A stretch of 64,000 nucleotides of DNA from Gammaproteobacteria bacterium (lineage in GTDB: Bacteria; Pseudomonadota; Gammaproteobacteria; VBWC01), in the NCBI GenBank assembly GCA_023266115.1, contig JAHFRU010000003.1, forward strand, positions 129,978 to 193,977, written 5' to 3'. The notes beneath the pieces were generated by a model, which ran no database searches, was not told where the DNA came from, and worked only from the letters and a program-made list of their open reading frames with translations. Every line of letters begins with the position of its first letter. Position 1 is the stretch's first letter. Below, in pieces: positions 18,511 to 31,682 of the stretch. A program made the translations under genes and the position numbers.

Positions 18511-19878
18511 ATGACCGTTGTATCCGTATCTAGCGTTGCTGTCGCCATGACGGAACTGGTCACCTCGATCAATGAAGTCGTCTGGGGTCCGGCGATGCTT
18601 GTCCTGATTCTCGGTACGGGCATCTATCTGAGTATCGGTCTGCGCTTCATCTCCGTGCGCAAGATTGGCTACGGCTTCAAGCTGCTATGGCAAGGCCGCG
18701 CGCCGCACGGCGAGGGCGACATCAGCACGTTCGGCGCATTGATGACGGCGCTATCGGCGACGATCGGTACAGGCAATATCGCCGGCGTCGCGACGGCGAT
18801 CTATTTCGGCGGTCCCGGCGCGTTGTTCTGGATGTGGTGTACGGCGCTGGTCGGCATGGCAACGAAGTATGCCGAGGCGGTGCTGGCCATCCGCTATCGT
18901 GAAGTCGATGAGCGCGGCATGCATGTCGGCGGACCGATGTACTACATCAAGAACGGTCTCGGCAGGAATTGGGCATGGCTCGGCGCGACGTTCGCCGTAT
19001 TCGGCGCGGTGGCCGGCTTCGGTATCGGCAACACGGTGCAGGCCAACTCCGTGGCGCATGTCATGCAGTCGTCATTCGGCGTGCACGAGTGGCTGACAGG
19101 CATCATTCTGATGGTTGGAACGGGTCTGGTGCTTATCGGTGGCATCCAGCGTATCGCCGAAGTGGCGAATGTACTGGTGCCGTTCATGGCAATTTCCTAC
19201 GTCGCCGCCGGGCTGTTGATTCTGTGGCTTAACGCTTCTGCCGTGCCCGATGCGATCTGGCTCGTCGTCAAGAGCGCGTTTACGCCGGTCGCCGCCCAGG
19301 GTGGATTTGCCGGCGCCGCTGTCTGGGCGGCGCTACGCTTCGGCGTGGCGCGAGGTGTTTTTTCCAATGAAGCGGGGCTCGGCAGCGCACCGATCGCGCA
19401 CGCCGCCGCGACGACCGACAGCCCGGTGCAACAGGGCGTGGTCGCGATGCTCGGCACATTCATCGACACGATCATCGTTTGCAGCATTACCGGATTGGTG
19501 ATTGTGATTTCGGGCGTATGGACCAACGGCGCCAATGGCGCCGCAATGTCCTCGGCAGCGTTCGAGGCCATGCTGCCGGGGGTCGGTACCACGGTCGTCG
19601 CGCTCGGCATGGTGCTGTTTGCCTATACGACGCTGCTTGGCTGGAGTTATTACGGTGAGCGCTGCGCCGAGTACCTGTTCGGTGTCCGGTCGATACTGCC
19701 GTTCAGGATTTTATGGATATGCGCCATACCGGTCGGTGCGGTAGTCGATATGGATTTCATCTGGTTGCTGGCGGATACGCTCAATGCGCTGATGGCTGTC
19801 CCGAACCTGATCGCGTTGCTGTTGCTGAGCCCCGTCGTTTTTGCATTGACGCGCGAGCACTTTGCCCGCGACCACTGA
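18511..19878 (+). CDS. AGCS-family sodium:alanine/glycine symporter
   Basis: 455 residues, about eleven membrane helices. The AGCS signature is plain: FGALMTALSATIGTGNIAGVATAIYFGGPGALFWMW, EVDERGMHVGGPMYYIKNGL, and RGVFSNEAGLGSAPIAHAAATTDSPVQQG. It imports alanine or glycine with sodium through the inner membrane. The start at 18511 adds 12 residues to the alternative ATG 18547 (MTELVTSINEVVWG), which gives a more usual N-terminus. Confidence 0.93.
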   Translation: MTVVSVSSVAVAMTELVTSINEVVWGPAMLVLILGTGIYLSIGLRFISVRKIGYGFKLLWQGRAPHGEGDISTFGALMTALSATIGTGNIAGVATAIYFGGPGALFWMWCTALVGMATKYAEAVLAIRYREVDERGMHVGGPMYYIKNGLGRNWAWLGATFAVFGAVAGFGIGNTVQANSVAHVMQSSFGVHEWLTGIILMVGTGLVLIGGIQRIAEVANVLVPFMAISYVAAGLLILWLNASAVPDAIWLVVKSAFTPVAAQGGFAGAAVWAALRFGVARGVFSNEAGLGSAPIAHAAATTDSPVQQGVVAMLGTFIDTIIVCSITGLVIVISGVWTNGANGAAMSSAAFEAMLPGVGTTVVALGMVLFAYTTLLGWSYYGERCAEYLFGVRSILPFRILWICAIPVGAVVDMDFIWLLADTLNALMAVPNLIALLLLSPVVFALTREHFARDH

Positions 19879-20000
19879 GCTTTCCGACGGCCGCCGGTTG
19901 CCCCGGTACTTTTCTTTCCTGCCCGGGTTTTTTCTTGTTATTCCACTGCTTAGCGTGTGTTCTGGCTAAAGACGTACCGGCGGAATCCGATACACCCCAC

Positions 20001-21860
20001 ATGGGGAAGAAAAAAGCCGGTGCGGGGCATGCCGCGCGTTCCGGGGCGAAGACAGGTTACACGGCGTTTGCAGCGATCGACGGTCGGCATCCGTACCGCG
20101 ACGCCGTACCAGACGGTTATGTCGATTACTTTGTCCGCACGCGTCACCAGGGCGAGGTGTTTTATTTCAATTTTGATCTGGCGCAGGAAATGGGTCTGCT
20201 GCCGTCCGACCACCGTCATGCGCTGAGCCGTGAACTGAGTGACGTGCTGCTGCAGACGTTCGGTCTGCAGATCATTAACGAGTACGACATTATCCATAAC
20301 ACGCCGGTTGACGATCAGGACATCCGTCCCCATCGTTACATGGCAACCCGATATTTGCAGCCGCAGCATCCCGGCAGGCTTGGCAAGACTTCCGGCGACG
20401 GCCGCAGTATCTGGAACGGATTCTTCCGGCGTCGCGGCGTGACGTGGGATATTTCGAGTTGCGGCACCGGCGCGACCTGCTTGAGTCCGGCAACGGCAAA
20501 CCAGAAACGCTTTTTCAAGACCGGTGATCCGTCGGTGTCCTACGGTTGCGGACAGGCCGATCTGCTCGAAGGCGTCAGCGCGGCGCTGATGAGCGAGATC
20601 ATGCATCGCAACGGTATTGCGACGGAACGTACGCTGGCGATCATCGCGTATCCTGACGGTACCGCGGTCAATGTGCGCGCCGCCAGGAGTCTGTTGCGGC
20701 CCGCCCACTTCTTCGCCTGCCTGAAACAGGGAAATATCACGGCGCTGAAAAATGCGGTGGATTTTTATATCGAGCGCCGTGTCTGCAATGGCGAGTGGCC
20801 GCGCATGAATTCGCCGGTCGCAAAGTACCAGTACTTTCTCGAGGCGGTCTGTCACCGCTTTGCGCAGGCCGCGGCGATGTTCGAGAGCGAGTACATTTTC
20901 TGCTGGCTGGACTGGGACGGCGACAACATCCTGTGCGATGCCGGCATTATCGACTACGGATCGCTACGGCAGTTCGGTCTGTATCATCACGAGTACCGTT
21001 ATGACGATGTCGATCGCTACTCGACGACTATTACCGAGCAGCGCAACAAGGCGCGATACATCGTACAGACGTTCGCCCAGATGGTGGACTTTCTGATCGC
21101 CGGCAACAAGAAACGCATCCGCGAGTTCGGCAGGCATCGCATCCTGCAGGAGTTTGACGCCGTTTTCGAGCGAACCAAGAATCTGGCGCTACTCTACAAG
21201 ACTGGCGCTGACCGGCGCCTGTGCGAGCGGATGATGGCCGATGGAGCCGCCGCGGCCGCGTCGCAGGCGTTTCGCAAGGTCTTCTCGTTTTTCGAACGGG
21301 CAAAATCATGTCGCGGGCCGCGCGAGGTGACGGATGGCATCACCTGGGATGCGATCTACTGCATGCGGGATGTCCTGCGTGAACTCCCGGGCATCTATCT
21401 GGCCAACGACGTTAAACCGGTTGACGCGGATGTGTTTATGGAAATCATGGCGTCCAATTATACGGACCTGCAGGACCGGCAGATAACCGCCTGGCGCCGG
21501 CGCAGGATACGTGAGTTTCAGCGTTGTTATCTGAATCTGGTCGCGCGCATGGCAAACCTGTCACGGGTGTCGGCGCGGGAGATGTTGCAGCGGTTGGCGG
21601 TGCGCGTGCAGGTGATCAACCGGTATGACCGCATTACCGGTGACGGCGTGATCGCGGTCGCGGAAGTGTTGCTGGCCCAGCACAAGAATCTGGGCGCGGA
21701 TGAAATATACCGGATGATCGACGAATTTGTCACTGACCAGGTGCTGCAGCCCGAATTCGTGCCGCCGCTGCCGCGCCCGCGTAGTGTGTCCAGGGTCAGG
21801 GTGGCGTCCGCGCTTGCAAGGCTGCGCCGTCTCGTACGAGAATACCGCGAAGGACTTTGA
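20001..21860 (+). CDS. Divergent SelO/YdiU-like (UPF0061) protein
   Basis: 619 residues from ATG 20001; the frame is open further upstream with no good ribosome site. SelO proteins are kinase-fold AMP transferases. Family landmarks, from my reading: SGDGRSIWNGF then WDISSCGTGAT (aligning with LGDGRA...W-LKGAGKT), GVSAALMSEIMHRNGIATERTLAII (aligning with [22 protein letters not shown]), and WDGDNILCDAGIIDYGSLRQFG (aligning with NTDNMSILGLTIDYGPFG), which keeps the DN and DYG residues. The lysine of LKGAG aligns with Cys, so ATP binding may be altered. The C-terminal 200 residues have no counterpart I can name. The call is by motif order, not overall identity. Confidence 0.65.
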   Translation: MGKKKAGAGHAARSGAKTGYTAFAAIDGRHPYRDAVPDGYVDYFVRTRHQGEVFYFNFDLAQEMGLLPSDHRHALSRELSDVLLQTFGLQIINEYDIIHNTPVDDQDIRPHRYMATRYLQPQHPGRLGKTSGDGRSIWNGFFRRRGVTWDISSCGTGATCLSPATANQKRFFKTGDPSVSYGCGQADLLEGVSAALMSEIMHRNGIATERTLAIIAYPDGTAVNVRAARSLLRPAHFFACLKQGNITALKNAVDFYIERRVCNGEWPRMNSPVAKYQYFLEAVCHRFAQAAAMFESEYIFCWLDWDGDNILCDAGIIDYGSLRQFGLYHHEYRYDDVDRYSTTITEQRNKARYIVQTFAQMVDFLIAGNKKRIREFGRHRILQEFDAVFERTKNLALLYKTGADRRLCERMMADGAAAAASQAFRKVFSFFERAKSCRGPREVTDGITWDAIYCMRDVLRELPGIYLANDVKPVDADVFMEIMASNYTDLQDRQITAWRRRRIREFQRCYLNLVARMANLSRVSAREMLQRLAVRVQVINRYDRITGDGVIAVAEVLLAQHKNLGADEIYRMIDEFVTDQVLQPEFVPPLPRPRSVSRVRVASALARLRRLVREYREGL

Positions 21861-21962
21861 TCCGTGACTCCCTCCCGGCTTGGGCCCGAGTCGGCGCGGG
21901 AATGACGATATCGGAAGGATCTGATATCACTGTTGTGTTGACTGACTGACGAGGAAATCTTC

Positions 21963-22583
21963 ATGGGGAGCTGCTGCGAAGACAAGGCCTGTGATATCGC
22001 AGCCCTGAAAGAAAGCCAGGGGCGCGTGCTCGTGATAGTGCTAGTCATTAATGCGGTGATGTTCGTCGTCGAAATGACCGCCGGCATTATCGCGAATTCG
22101 ACTGCGCTACTCGCTGATTCGCTGGATATGTTCGGTGATGCGCTGGTATACGGCTTCAGTCTCTACGTGATCAATCGCGACGACAGCTGGCAGGCGTCGG
22201 CGGCGCTGCTCAAGGGCGCGATCATGGCGGCTTTCGGGATATTTGTTTTGACGGAGGCGGTATACAAAATCGTCATGCCGATGGTTCCGGTCGCGGAAAC
22301 CATGGGTATCGTCGGATTGCTGGCATTGGCCGCTAATCTGGCTTGCTTGCGTTTGTTGTGGACTCACCGTGGCGACAATCTGAATATGAGTTCCGTCTGG
22401 CTGTGCTCGCGCAACGATATTATTGCCAATACCGGGGTGCTGGTTGCCGCCGTCGGCGTGTGGGCGATCCAGTCGCGCTGGCCGGATATCATCATTGGCG
22501 TCGTGATCGCCGGGATATTCTTGCGTTCGGCGGTGCATGTCATTGGTCGCTCCGTCCAGCAGTTACGCGCATCGCGCGCGTAA
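21963..22583 (+). CDS. Cation diffusion facilitator family transporter, short
   Basis: 206 residues, ribosome site GAGGAAATCTTC before ATG. The CDF metal site is recognisable in helix 2 (NSTALLADSLDMFGDALVYGFSLYV) and in SSVWLCSRNDIIANTGVLVAAVGVW for helix 5, and an N-terminal CCEDKAC motif may touch metal. It has about six helices and no C-terminal cytoplasmic domain, so it belongs to the short CDF group. It probably exports a divalent metal from the cytosol. The second CDF gene of the window (dmeF-like) is unrelated in layout. Confidence 0.85.
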   Translation: MGSCCEDKACDIAALKESQGRVLVIVLVINAVMFVVEMTAGIIANSTALLADSLDMFGDALVYGFSLYVINRDDSWQASAALLKGAIMAAFGIFVLTEAVYKIVMPMVPVAETMGIVGLLALAANLACLRLLWTHRGDNLNMSSVWLCSRNDIIANTGVLVAAVGVWAIQSRWPDIIIGVVIAGIFLRSAVHVIGRSVQQLRASRA

Positions 22584-22836
22584 CGAGTTCGCGCCCCCAC
22601 CCGTCCTGGATGACCGCGCACGAAGGTCGCTGAACCGCGGCGCCGACAAAACACCGCTTCGGCCGGGCTGTCACATTTGAAATGAACAGTTTTTCATGCG
22701 GTTATTAATGCTTTTCGCGTGTTGCCGGGATACCGGCGCGCGTCTGAAAATACCCTTGCGATGCAACAATCGGCGTGATAGCGTCTGGCGGTAGGGATTC
22801 GCGTTTTCTCTTCGCAAGACTACGAAAGAACGCCAA

Positions 22837-23112
22837 ATGGATGCTATTACGAGCCTGTTAACACTTCTTAAGCTGCAACGCGGTGATACCGGCGTGATCG
22901 CACGTATCGACGGCCATGGCCCTGTCAAGCAGCGGCTTGCCGAAATGGGTTTTACCAAAGGCGCAACCGTCGGTCTTGCGCACACGGCGCCATTCGGCAA
23001 TCCACGAACCTATCTGGTGCGCGGCTACAGAATCAGCCTGCGCAATGAAGACGCGGACAAGGTAATTCTCGAGTCATACGCAGGCGTCCCGGGATCGGGC
23101 CGGGACGCCTGA
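22837..23112 (+). CDS. feoA: FeoA, ferrous iron transport accessory protein
   Basis: 91 residues with an SH3-like FeoA domain: GDTGVIARIDGHGPVKQRLAEMGFTKGATV...PFGNPRTYLVRGYRISLRNEDADKV. It works with FeoB at the inner membrane during Fe(II) uptake. The gap to feoB is only four bases. I found no clear Fur or FNR box in the 250-base region upstream. Confidence 0.93.
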   Translation: MDAITSLLTLLKLQRGDTGVIARIDGHGPVKQRLAEMGFTKGATVGLAHTAPFGNPRTYLVRGYRISLRNEDADKVILESYAGVPGSGRDA

Positions 23113-23116
23113 CATT

Positions 23117-25270
23117 ATGGACGTCAAGGTTTCCGCCTCATCGATCACCAAGACGGTTACTGTCGCACTGCTTGGCAACCCGAATATCGGCAAGGCGACG
23201 CTGTTTCAGCAGTTGAGCGGCGGGCATCATCAGGACGTGCGCTTCCCCGGCGCGGATGTCCGCATGGAAGTCGGCATCGTGCATCATGCCGGGATGCGGA
23301 TGCGCGTAGTCGATCTGCCTGGTATCTATTCGTTGTCGTCGACGACACCGGACGAAATCATCTGCCGTGACTTCATCATGCTGGACAAGCCGGATGTCGT
23401 GATCAACGTGCTCGATGCCGGCAATCTCGAGCGTAACCTGTTTCTGACGACACAGCTGATTGAAATGGGGGTGCCGCGTGTCTATGCGCTGAACATGAGC
23501 GACGAGGCGCATATGCGAGGCATGCGTTTCAATATGGAAGCGTTATCGATGAAGCTTGGCGGGCCGATCATCGAAACCGTCGCGCGGTTCCGCCGCGGCG
23601 TCGAAGAGATGCTGGACGCCGTCGTCGATACGATAGAGTCCGCTCGGAAATATCACAATGTCGCGATTGCCTATGACGATCATCTGGAAGAGGCGATCGA
23701 AGGCGTGCAGCAACTGGTCAAGGAGTTGCATCCTGAGACGATGTCCGCCGGGCACGCGCGCTGGCTGGCGATCAAGGCGCTGGAAGGCGACAAGGTGGTG
23801 CTGCGGCGCGAAAGTGAGCATGAATCGCTGGTGACGGCCATCGAAGACAAGTGCCGGGACATCGTGCGCATGCACGGTGACGATGCGGCGGTGTTGCTGG
23901 CGGACGGAAGGTATGGATATATAACTGGCCTGATACAGCAAACGGTGGAAATGACCGGCGCGTTGCGGCACGTCAATATCACCGATATGGTGGATAACCT
24001 GCTGCTGCACCGTGTGTTTGGGCTACCGCTGTTTCTCGCCGCGTTGTGGTTGATGTTCCAGGCCACGTTTACGGTAGGCCAGTATCCGATGGCCTGGCTC
24101 GATACGGGCGTCGTCTGGCTGGGCGATACCTTGACCGCGATATTGCCGGCCGGTCTGACGCGGGATCTGATCGTCGACGGTATTATTGGCGGCGTCGGCG
24201 GCATTCTGATTTTCCTGCCGAACATCATGATCCTCTTTTTGTTTATCGCGTTCTTTGAAACCACCGGTTATATGGCGCGCGCCGCCTTTCTGATGGACCA
24301 GGTGATGCACAGCATCGGTCTGCATGGCAAGGCGTTCATTCCGTTGATCATGGGATTTGGCTGTAACGTGCCGGCCATCATGGCGACGCGCGCGATCGAA
24401 AGCCGCCGTGACAGGCTGCTGTGCATCCTGATTGCACCTTTCATGAGTTGTTCGGCACGCCTGCCCGTATATGTTTTGTTTGCCGGTGTATTTTTCGCCG
24501 ACTGGGCGGGCACCGTCGTTTTCGGTATGCATGTGGCGGGCGTCGCCGTCGCGCTGGGCGCCGCGTTGATGCTGCGCACGGTATTGTTTCGTGGCGAAGG
24601 CGATGCCTTCGTGATGGAGTTGCCCCCTTACCGCCTGCCGACGATCCGTTCGCTGATCATGCACATGTGGGACAAGGCGGTGCATTTTTTGCGCAAGATC
24701 GCCGGTGTCGTGTTTGTCGGATCGATCATCATCTGGTTTTTGCAGGCGTTTCCGCGCGACGTTGAGCTCAGCCGTGACTACGTAGCCGAACGTGCCGCAG
24801 TGGTCGCGGCGGCCGCAGCGCCGGAGGTGCAGCGGGCGGCGTTAACGCAATTGAAGAACGCCGAAGCGCGTGAATTGCAGAAGGAGCGCTACCTCGGCCA
24901 GATCGGTATTGCGGTCCAGCCCGTTTTTGAATCGCTCGGATTCAACTGGCAGACCACGATTTCGCTGATGACGGGCATGGTCGCCAAGGAAATCGTCGTG
25001 TCGACCTTTGGCGTGCTCTATAACGTTGGCGGCGATGTCGACGCAGGGAACGATAGTTTGCGTGCGGCCCTTGCCGGCGCGATGCCGCCACTGACGGCAC
25101 TGGCGTTCATGGTCTTTACGCTGCTCTACATGCCATGTCTCGCGACGATCGCGGCCATCCGCCGCGAAGCAGGCACATGGGGCTGGGCAGCATTCTCGAT
25201 CGTTCTCAGTCTGGCGCTCGCCTGGCTGATGGCGCTGTTTGTGATCATGGTTGGAGGGTTATTCGCGTGA
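23117..25270 (+). CDS. feoB: FeoB ferrous iron transporter with atypical GTPase motifs
   Basis: 717 residues. The C-terminal membrane part is canonical: GFGCNVPAIMATRAIESRRDRLL, SCSARLPVYVLF, and SLMTGMVAKEIVVSTFGVLYN. The N-terminal G domain is odd. G1 reads GNPNIGKATLF, with Ala27 where Ser/Thr normally binds Mg2+; G2 reads FPGADVRMEVG, with Asp where PGVTVE has Thr. G3 (DLPG) and G4 (NMSD) are kept; G5 is not obvious (ETVARFRRG). It forms feoA-feoB-small Cys-tailed protein, with the stop overlapping the next start (GTGA). Iron transport is the family role; GTP hydrolysis may be reduced or different. Confidence 0.9.
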   Translation: MDVKVSASSITKTVTVALLGNPNIGKATLFQQLSGGHHQDVRFPGADVRMEVGIVHHAGMRMRVVDLPGIYSLSSTTPDEIICRDFIMLDKPDVVINVLDAGNLERNLFLTTQLIEMGVPRVYALNMSDEAHMRGMRFNMEALSMKLGGPIIETVARFRRGVEEMLDAVVDTIESARKYHNVAIAYDDHLEEAIEGVQQLVKELHPETMSAGHARWLAIKALEGDKVVLRRESEHESLVTAIEDKCRDIVRMHGDDAAVLLADGRYGYITGLIQQTVEMTGALRHVNITDMVDNLLLHRVFGLPLFLAALWLMFQATFTVGQYPMAWLDTGVVWLGDTLTAILPAGLTRDLIVDGIIGGVGGILIFLPNIMILFLFIAFFETTGYMARAAFLMDQVMHSIGLHGKAFIPLIMGFGCNVPAIMATRAIESRRDRLLCILIAPFMSCSARLPVYVLFAGVFFADWAGTVVFGMHVAGVAVALGAALMLRTVLFRGEGDAFVMELPPYRLPTIRSLIMHMWDKAVHFLRKIAGVVFVGSIIIWFLQAFPRDVELSRDYVAERAAVVAAAAAPEVQRAALTQLKNAEARELQKERYLGQIGIAVQPVFESLGFNWQTTISLMTGMVAKEIVVSTFGVLYNVGGDVDAGNDSLRAALAGAMPPLTALAFMVFTLLYMPCLATIAAIRREAGTWGWAAFSIVLSLALAWLMALFVIMVGGLFA

Positions 25271-25449
25271 ACTCGATGGGTTTTCTGGAAACAACGTTGC
25301 TTGCGGTCGTGTTGCTGGTGTGTCTTGCGCTGGCGACGCGCTGGGTTGTCCGGGAACTCGGCTTCGGCAAGCGCAAGAGCGGCGGTGGCTGCGAGAGTTG
25401 CAGTGAATCAAAGTCACCAGCCGGTCAGAGCGACCGTTTGCCCGGCTAG
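25267..25449 (+). CDS. FeoB-associated Cys-rich small membrane protein
   Basis: 60 residues from GTG 25267, overlapping the feoB stop; GGAGGG lies eight bases upstream. One hydrophobic helix (LETTLLAVVLLVCLALATRWVVREL) is followed by a tail with GGGCESCSES. Short proteins of this layout after feoB are known as the FeoB-associated Cys-rich family; the CxxC could handle Fe(II). An internal ATG at 25276 gives 57 residues. Confidence 0.75.
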   Translation: MNSMGFLETTLLAVVLLVCLALATRWVVRELGFGKRKSGGGCESCSESKSPAGQSDRLPG

Positions 25450-25924
25450 TGTTCCATAGTTAATTCATTTGCGCGGCCGCCAGTGCCGTCTGCGTCCCAT
25501 TAATCGTCGTTTCGGCCATGTCTGCCGTGCTCGTCAATGTCCGCTTCGGGTTGGCGCTATCCAGCGCAATCAGCATGACGTTGGCGTTGTTCGCGCCGGT
25601 GCGCTGCGTCATGCAGCGAGCCGGATTGCGTGGCTTGGAATACCGCCGGTGTCGCCATCGTGACCAGACCATGCCCGCTGTTGCCAAATCTACCGGTGCC
25701 CGCCGCCGTGTAGTTTATCGAGAACGCGTCCGGCGTACTGGTTATGTTGCCGGGGGCTGACGATCAGCGAGTTTGCTGTGAGCACGCCGCTCTTGAGCAA
25801 GGCGCCGAGATGCGCGTGTTCGGCATATCGCGGGATTGCGGGAATGAAAATATCCGGATATCGACCGTGACGTTCGCGTTGCCGGCTGGCCTGCCTGGCG
25901 ATTACGCGGACCGGCAGGAGTGCT
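25450..25924. other. 475-base gap, possible decayed coding sequence
   Basis: No intact gene is seen between two convergent units. On the minus strand, protein-like pieces appear in shifting frames (for example ITSTPDAFSINYTAAGTGRFG near 25740-25680 and ANVMLIALDSANPKRT near 25590-25545, closing at 25460). This suggests a broken gene, but I recognise no family and the evidence is weak. Confidence 0.35.
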
Positions 25925-30229
<4,305 letters not shown>

Positions 30230-30583
30230 AGTCCTACCATGCCGGTTTTGGGTCACGCACCCCGCGAGGTATCGGGGCGGCGCAAAACACGTATCGGCTG
30301 AGCGGCGCCTTTATTTAGATGAGTCCCATCGCGGTAGTATCGGATAACTGATTGTATGCAATGGCGAATACCGTTCCAGTCGGCGGGCGCGACAGGCCGC
30401 CGGAAGAGAACCCCGGCCGCAATGTACGCTTCTTCGCAGCGGCCGGTGGTCTTTGCTCGGGCGCGATAGCCGCGACACCGCTACGCGCGGTTACGGTTTC
30501 GTGACGAGGTGGCGCCACACGTTGTAAATTGAGTTCCAGGGAGACATGATCTCGGCCGGCGCCATGGACCATGGAGGAGTTCA
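30230..30583. other. Divergent intergenic region
   Basis: 354 bases between the divergent multidomain gene and the hydrolase gene. Promoters for both must lie here, but I see no convincing -35/-10 pair. The hydrolase start has a strong ribosome site (GGAGGAGTTCA before ATG 30584). Confidence 0.4.
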
Positions 30584-31651
30584 ATGTTTATTGTGACCAA
30601 CCGTGCAATTGACGAGTCCGCGAGCGGGCTGAACAAGCTCGGTGCAAAACCGAACAGCGAAGGACCGAATGAACTGCGGCTCGTCGAGGCGCAAAAATCG
30701 GCCGGGCGCTGGAATATCGATATATTGCCTGATGCCATCACCGACAAAATGAAGCGCGAGGTCGATATCACGGACACCGGTCCGGTATTCGCCAGCCGCT
30801 ATGTGGCGCGCAAGCTGTTAAAACAGGTGCGGACTGAAAAGCGAAATTTTCTGTTTTTCGTACACGGCTATAACAACGATTTTGAGGCGATGCTGGACCG
30901 GGCCGCAGGTTTTGCGCGCGAGTACGGCGTCGAAGTGGTTGCATTCAGCTGGCCGGCCAACGGCGGCGGCATGCACGGCGTCGCGAGCTACATGAGCGAC
31001 AAGCGCGACGCGCGGGCGTCCATCGGCGCGCTGGATCGCGCGCTGGCGAAGATGGCCGACTATTTAAACGAGTTCAACGCGGAAAACTATCACATCATCG
31101 CGATGGGGGCGGTGAAGAAGTTTCCCGATAATTATGAAGCGCGTAACGAGTACATCACTGCGATAACAGAGCGGGGTTGTCCGTTCACGGTCAACATGGC
31201 GTTGCACAGCATGGGTAACTATCTTTACAAACAGTTGTTGCTGTCATCCGTTTATCGCGCGCGCACGCTGTTATTTGACAACGTGATCATGGTTGCCGCC
31301 GATACCAACAACGAAGGGCATGAGCAGTGGGTTGATCAGATCAACTGCCGCCGCCGCACCTATGTCACGATCAACGAGGATGATGCCGCATTGCTGGCAT
31401 CGCGCATGAAGGCCGGCGGGGATCAGAAGGCCCGGCTCGGCCACTATCCTTATAACCTTCAATCGGTGCAGGCCGTATACGTTGATTTCACCAGCGCGCC
31501 ATGGGTGCGCCAGTCACACGCCTACTTCGAAGGCACATCGTTGCGTAACCGGTCGGTTCAACAGTTTTTTAAAAAGGCCTTCAACGGTGAGCGTGCCGAA
31601 GAGGATCTGGCATACGATGCGGCGCGCGGTCTCTATACGTTCCGTCGTTAG
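30584..31651 (+). CDS. Alpha/beta hydrolase, DUF900-like
   Basis: 355 residues with a strong ribosome site. FLFFVHGYNNDFEAMLDRAAGFAREYG and VVAFSWPANG are the DUF900 hydrolase start, with the oxyanion-side HGYN loop. The nucleophile elbow is LHSMGNYLYKQLL. The catalytic His is probably in the C-terminal third (LGHYPYNLQSVQAVYVDF). There is no signal peptide, so it is cytosolic. Substrate unknown. It sits head to head with the cNMP/rhodanese/FGE protein, which may mean shared regulation. Confidence 0.82.
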   Translation: MFIVTNRAIDESASGLNKLGAKPNSEGPNELRLVEAQKSAGRWNIDILPDAITDKMKREVDITDTGPVFASRYVARKLLKQVRTEKRNFLFFVHGYNNDFEAMLDRAAGFAREYGVEVVAFSWPANGGGMHGVASYMSDKRDARASIGALDRALAKMADYLNEFNAENYHIIAMGAVKKFPDNYEARNEYITAITERGCPFTVNMALHSMGNYLYKQLLLSSVYRARTLLFDNVIMVAADTNNEGHEQWVDQINCRRRTYVTINEDDAALLASRMKAGGDQKARLGHYPYNLQSVQAVYVDFTSAPWVRQSHAYFEGTSLRNRSVQQFFKKAFNGERAEEDLAYDAARGLYTFRR

Positions 31652-31682
31652 CGGCCGGCCCGGACAGCGTTCAGCCGATATG

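Noticed and set aside
22584-22836. Fur or FNR box ahead of feoA
   Set aside because: TTGCGATGCAA and similar short palindromes exist, but none is close enough to either consensus.
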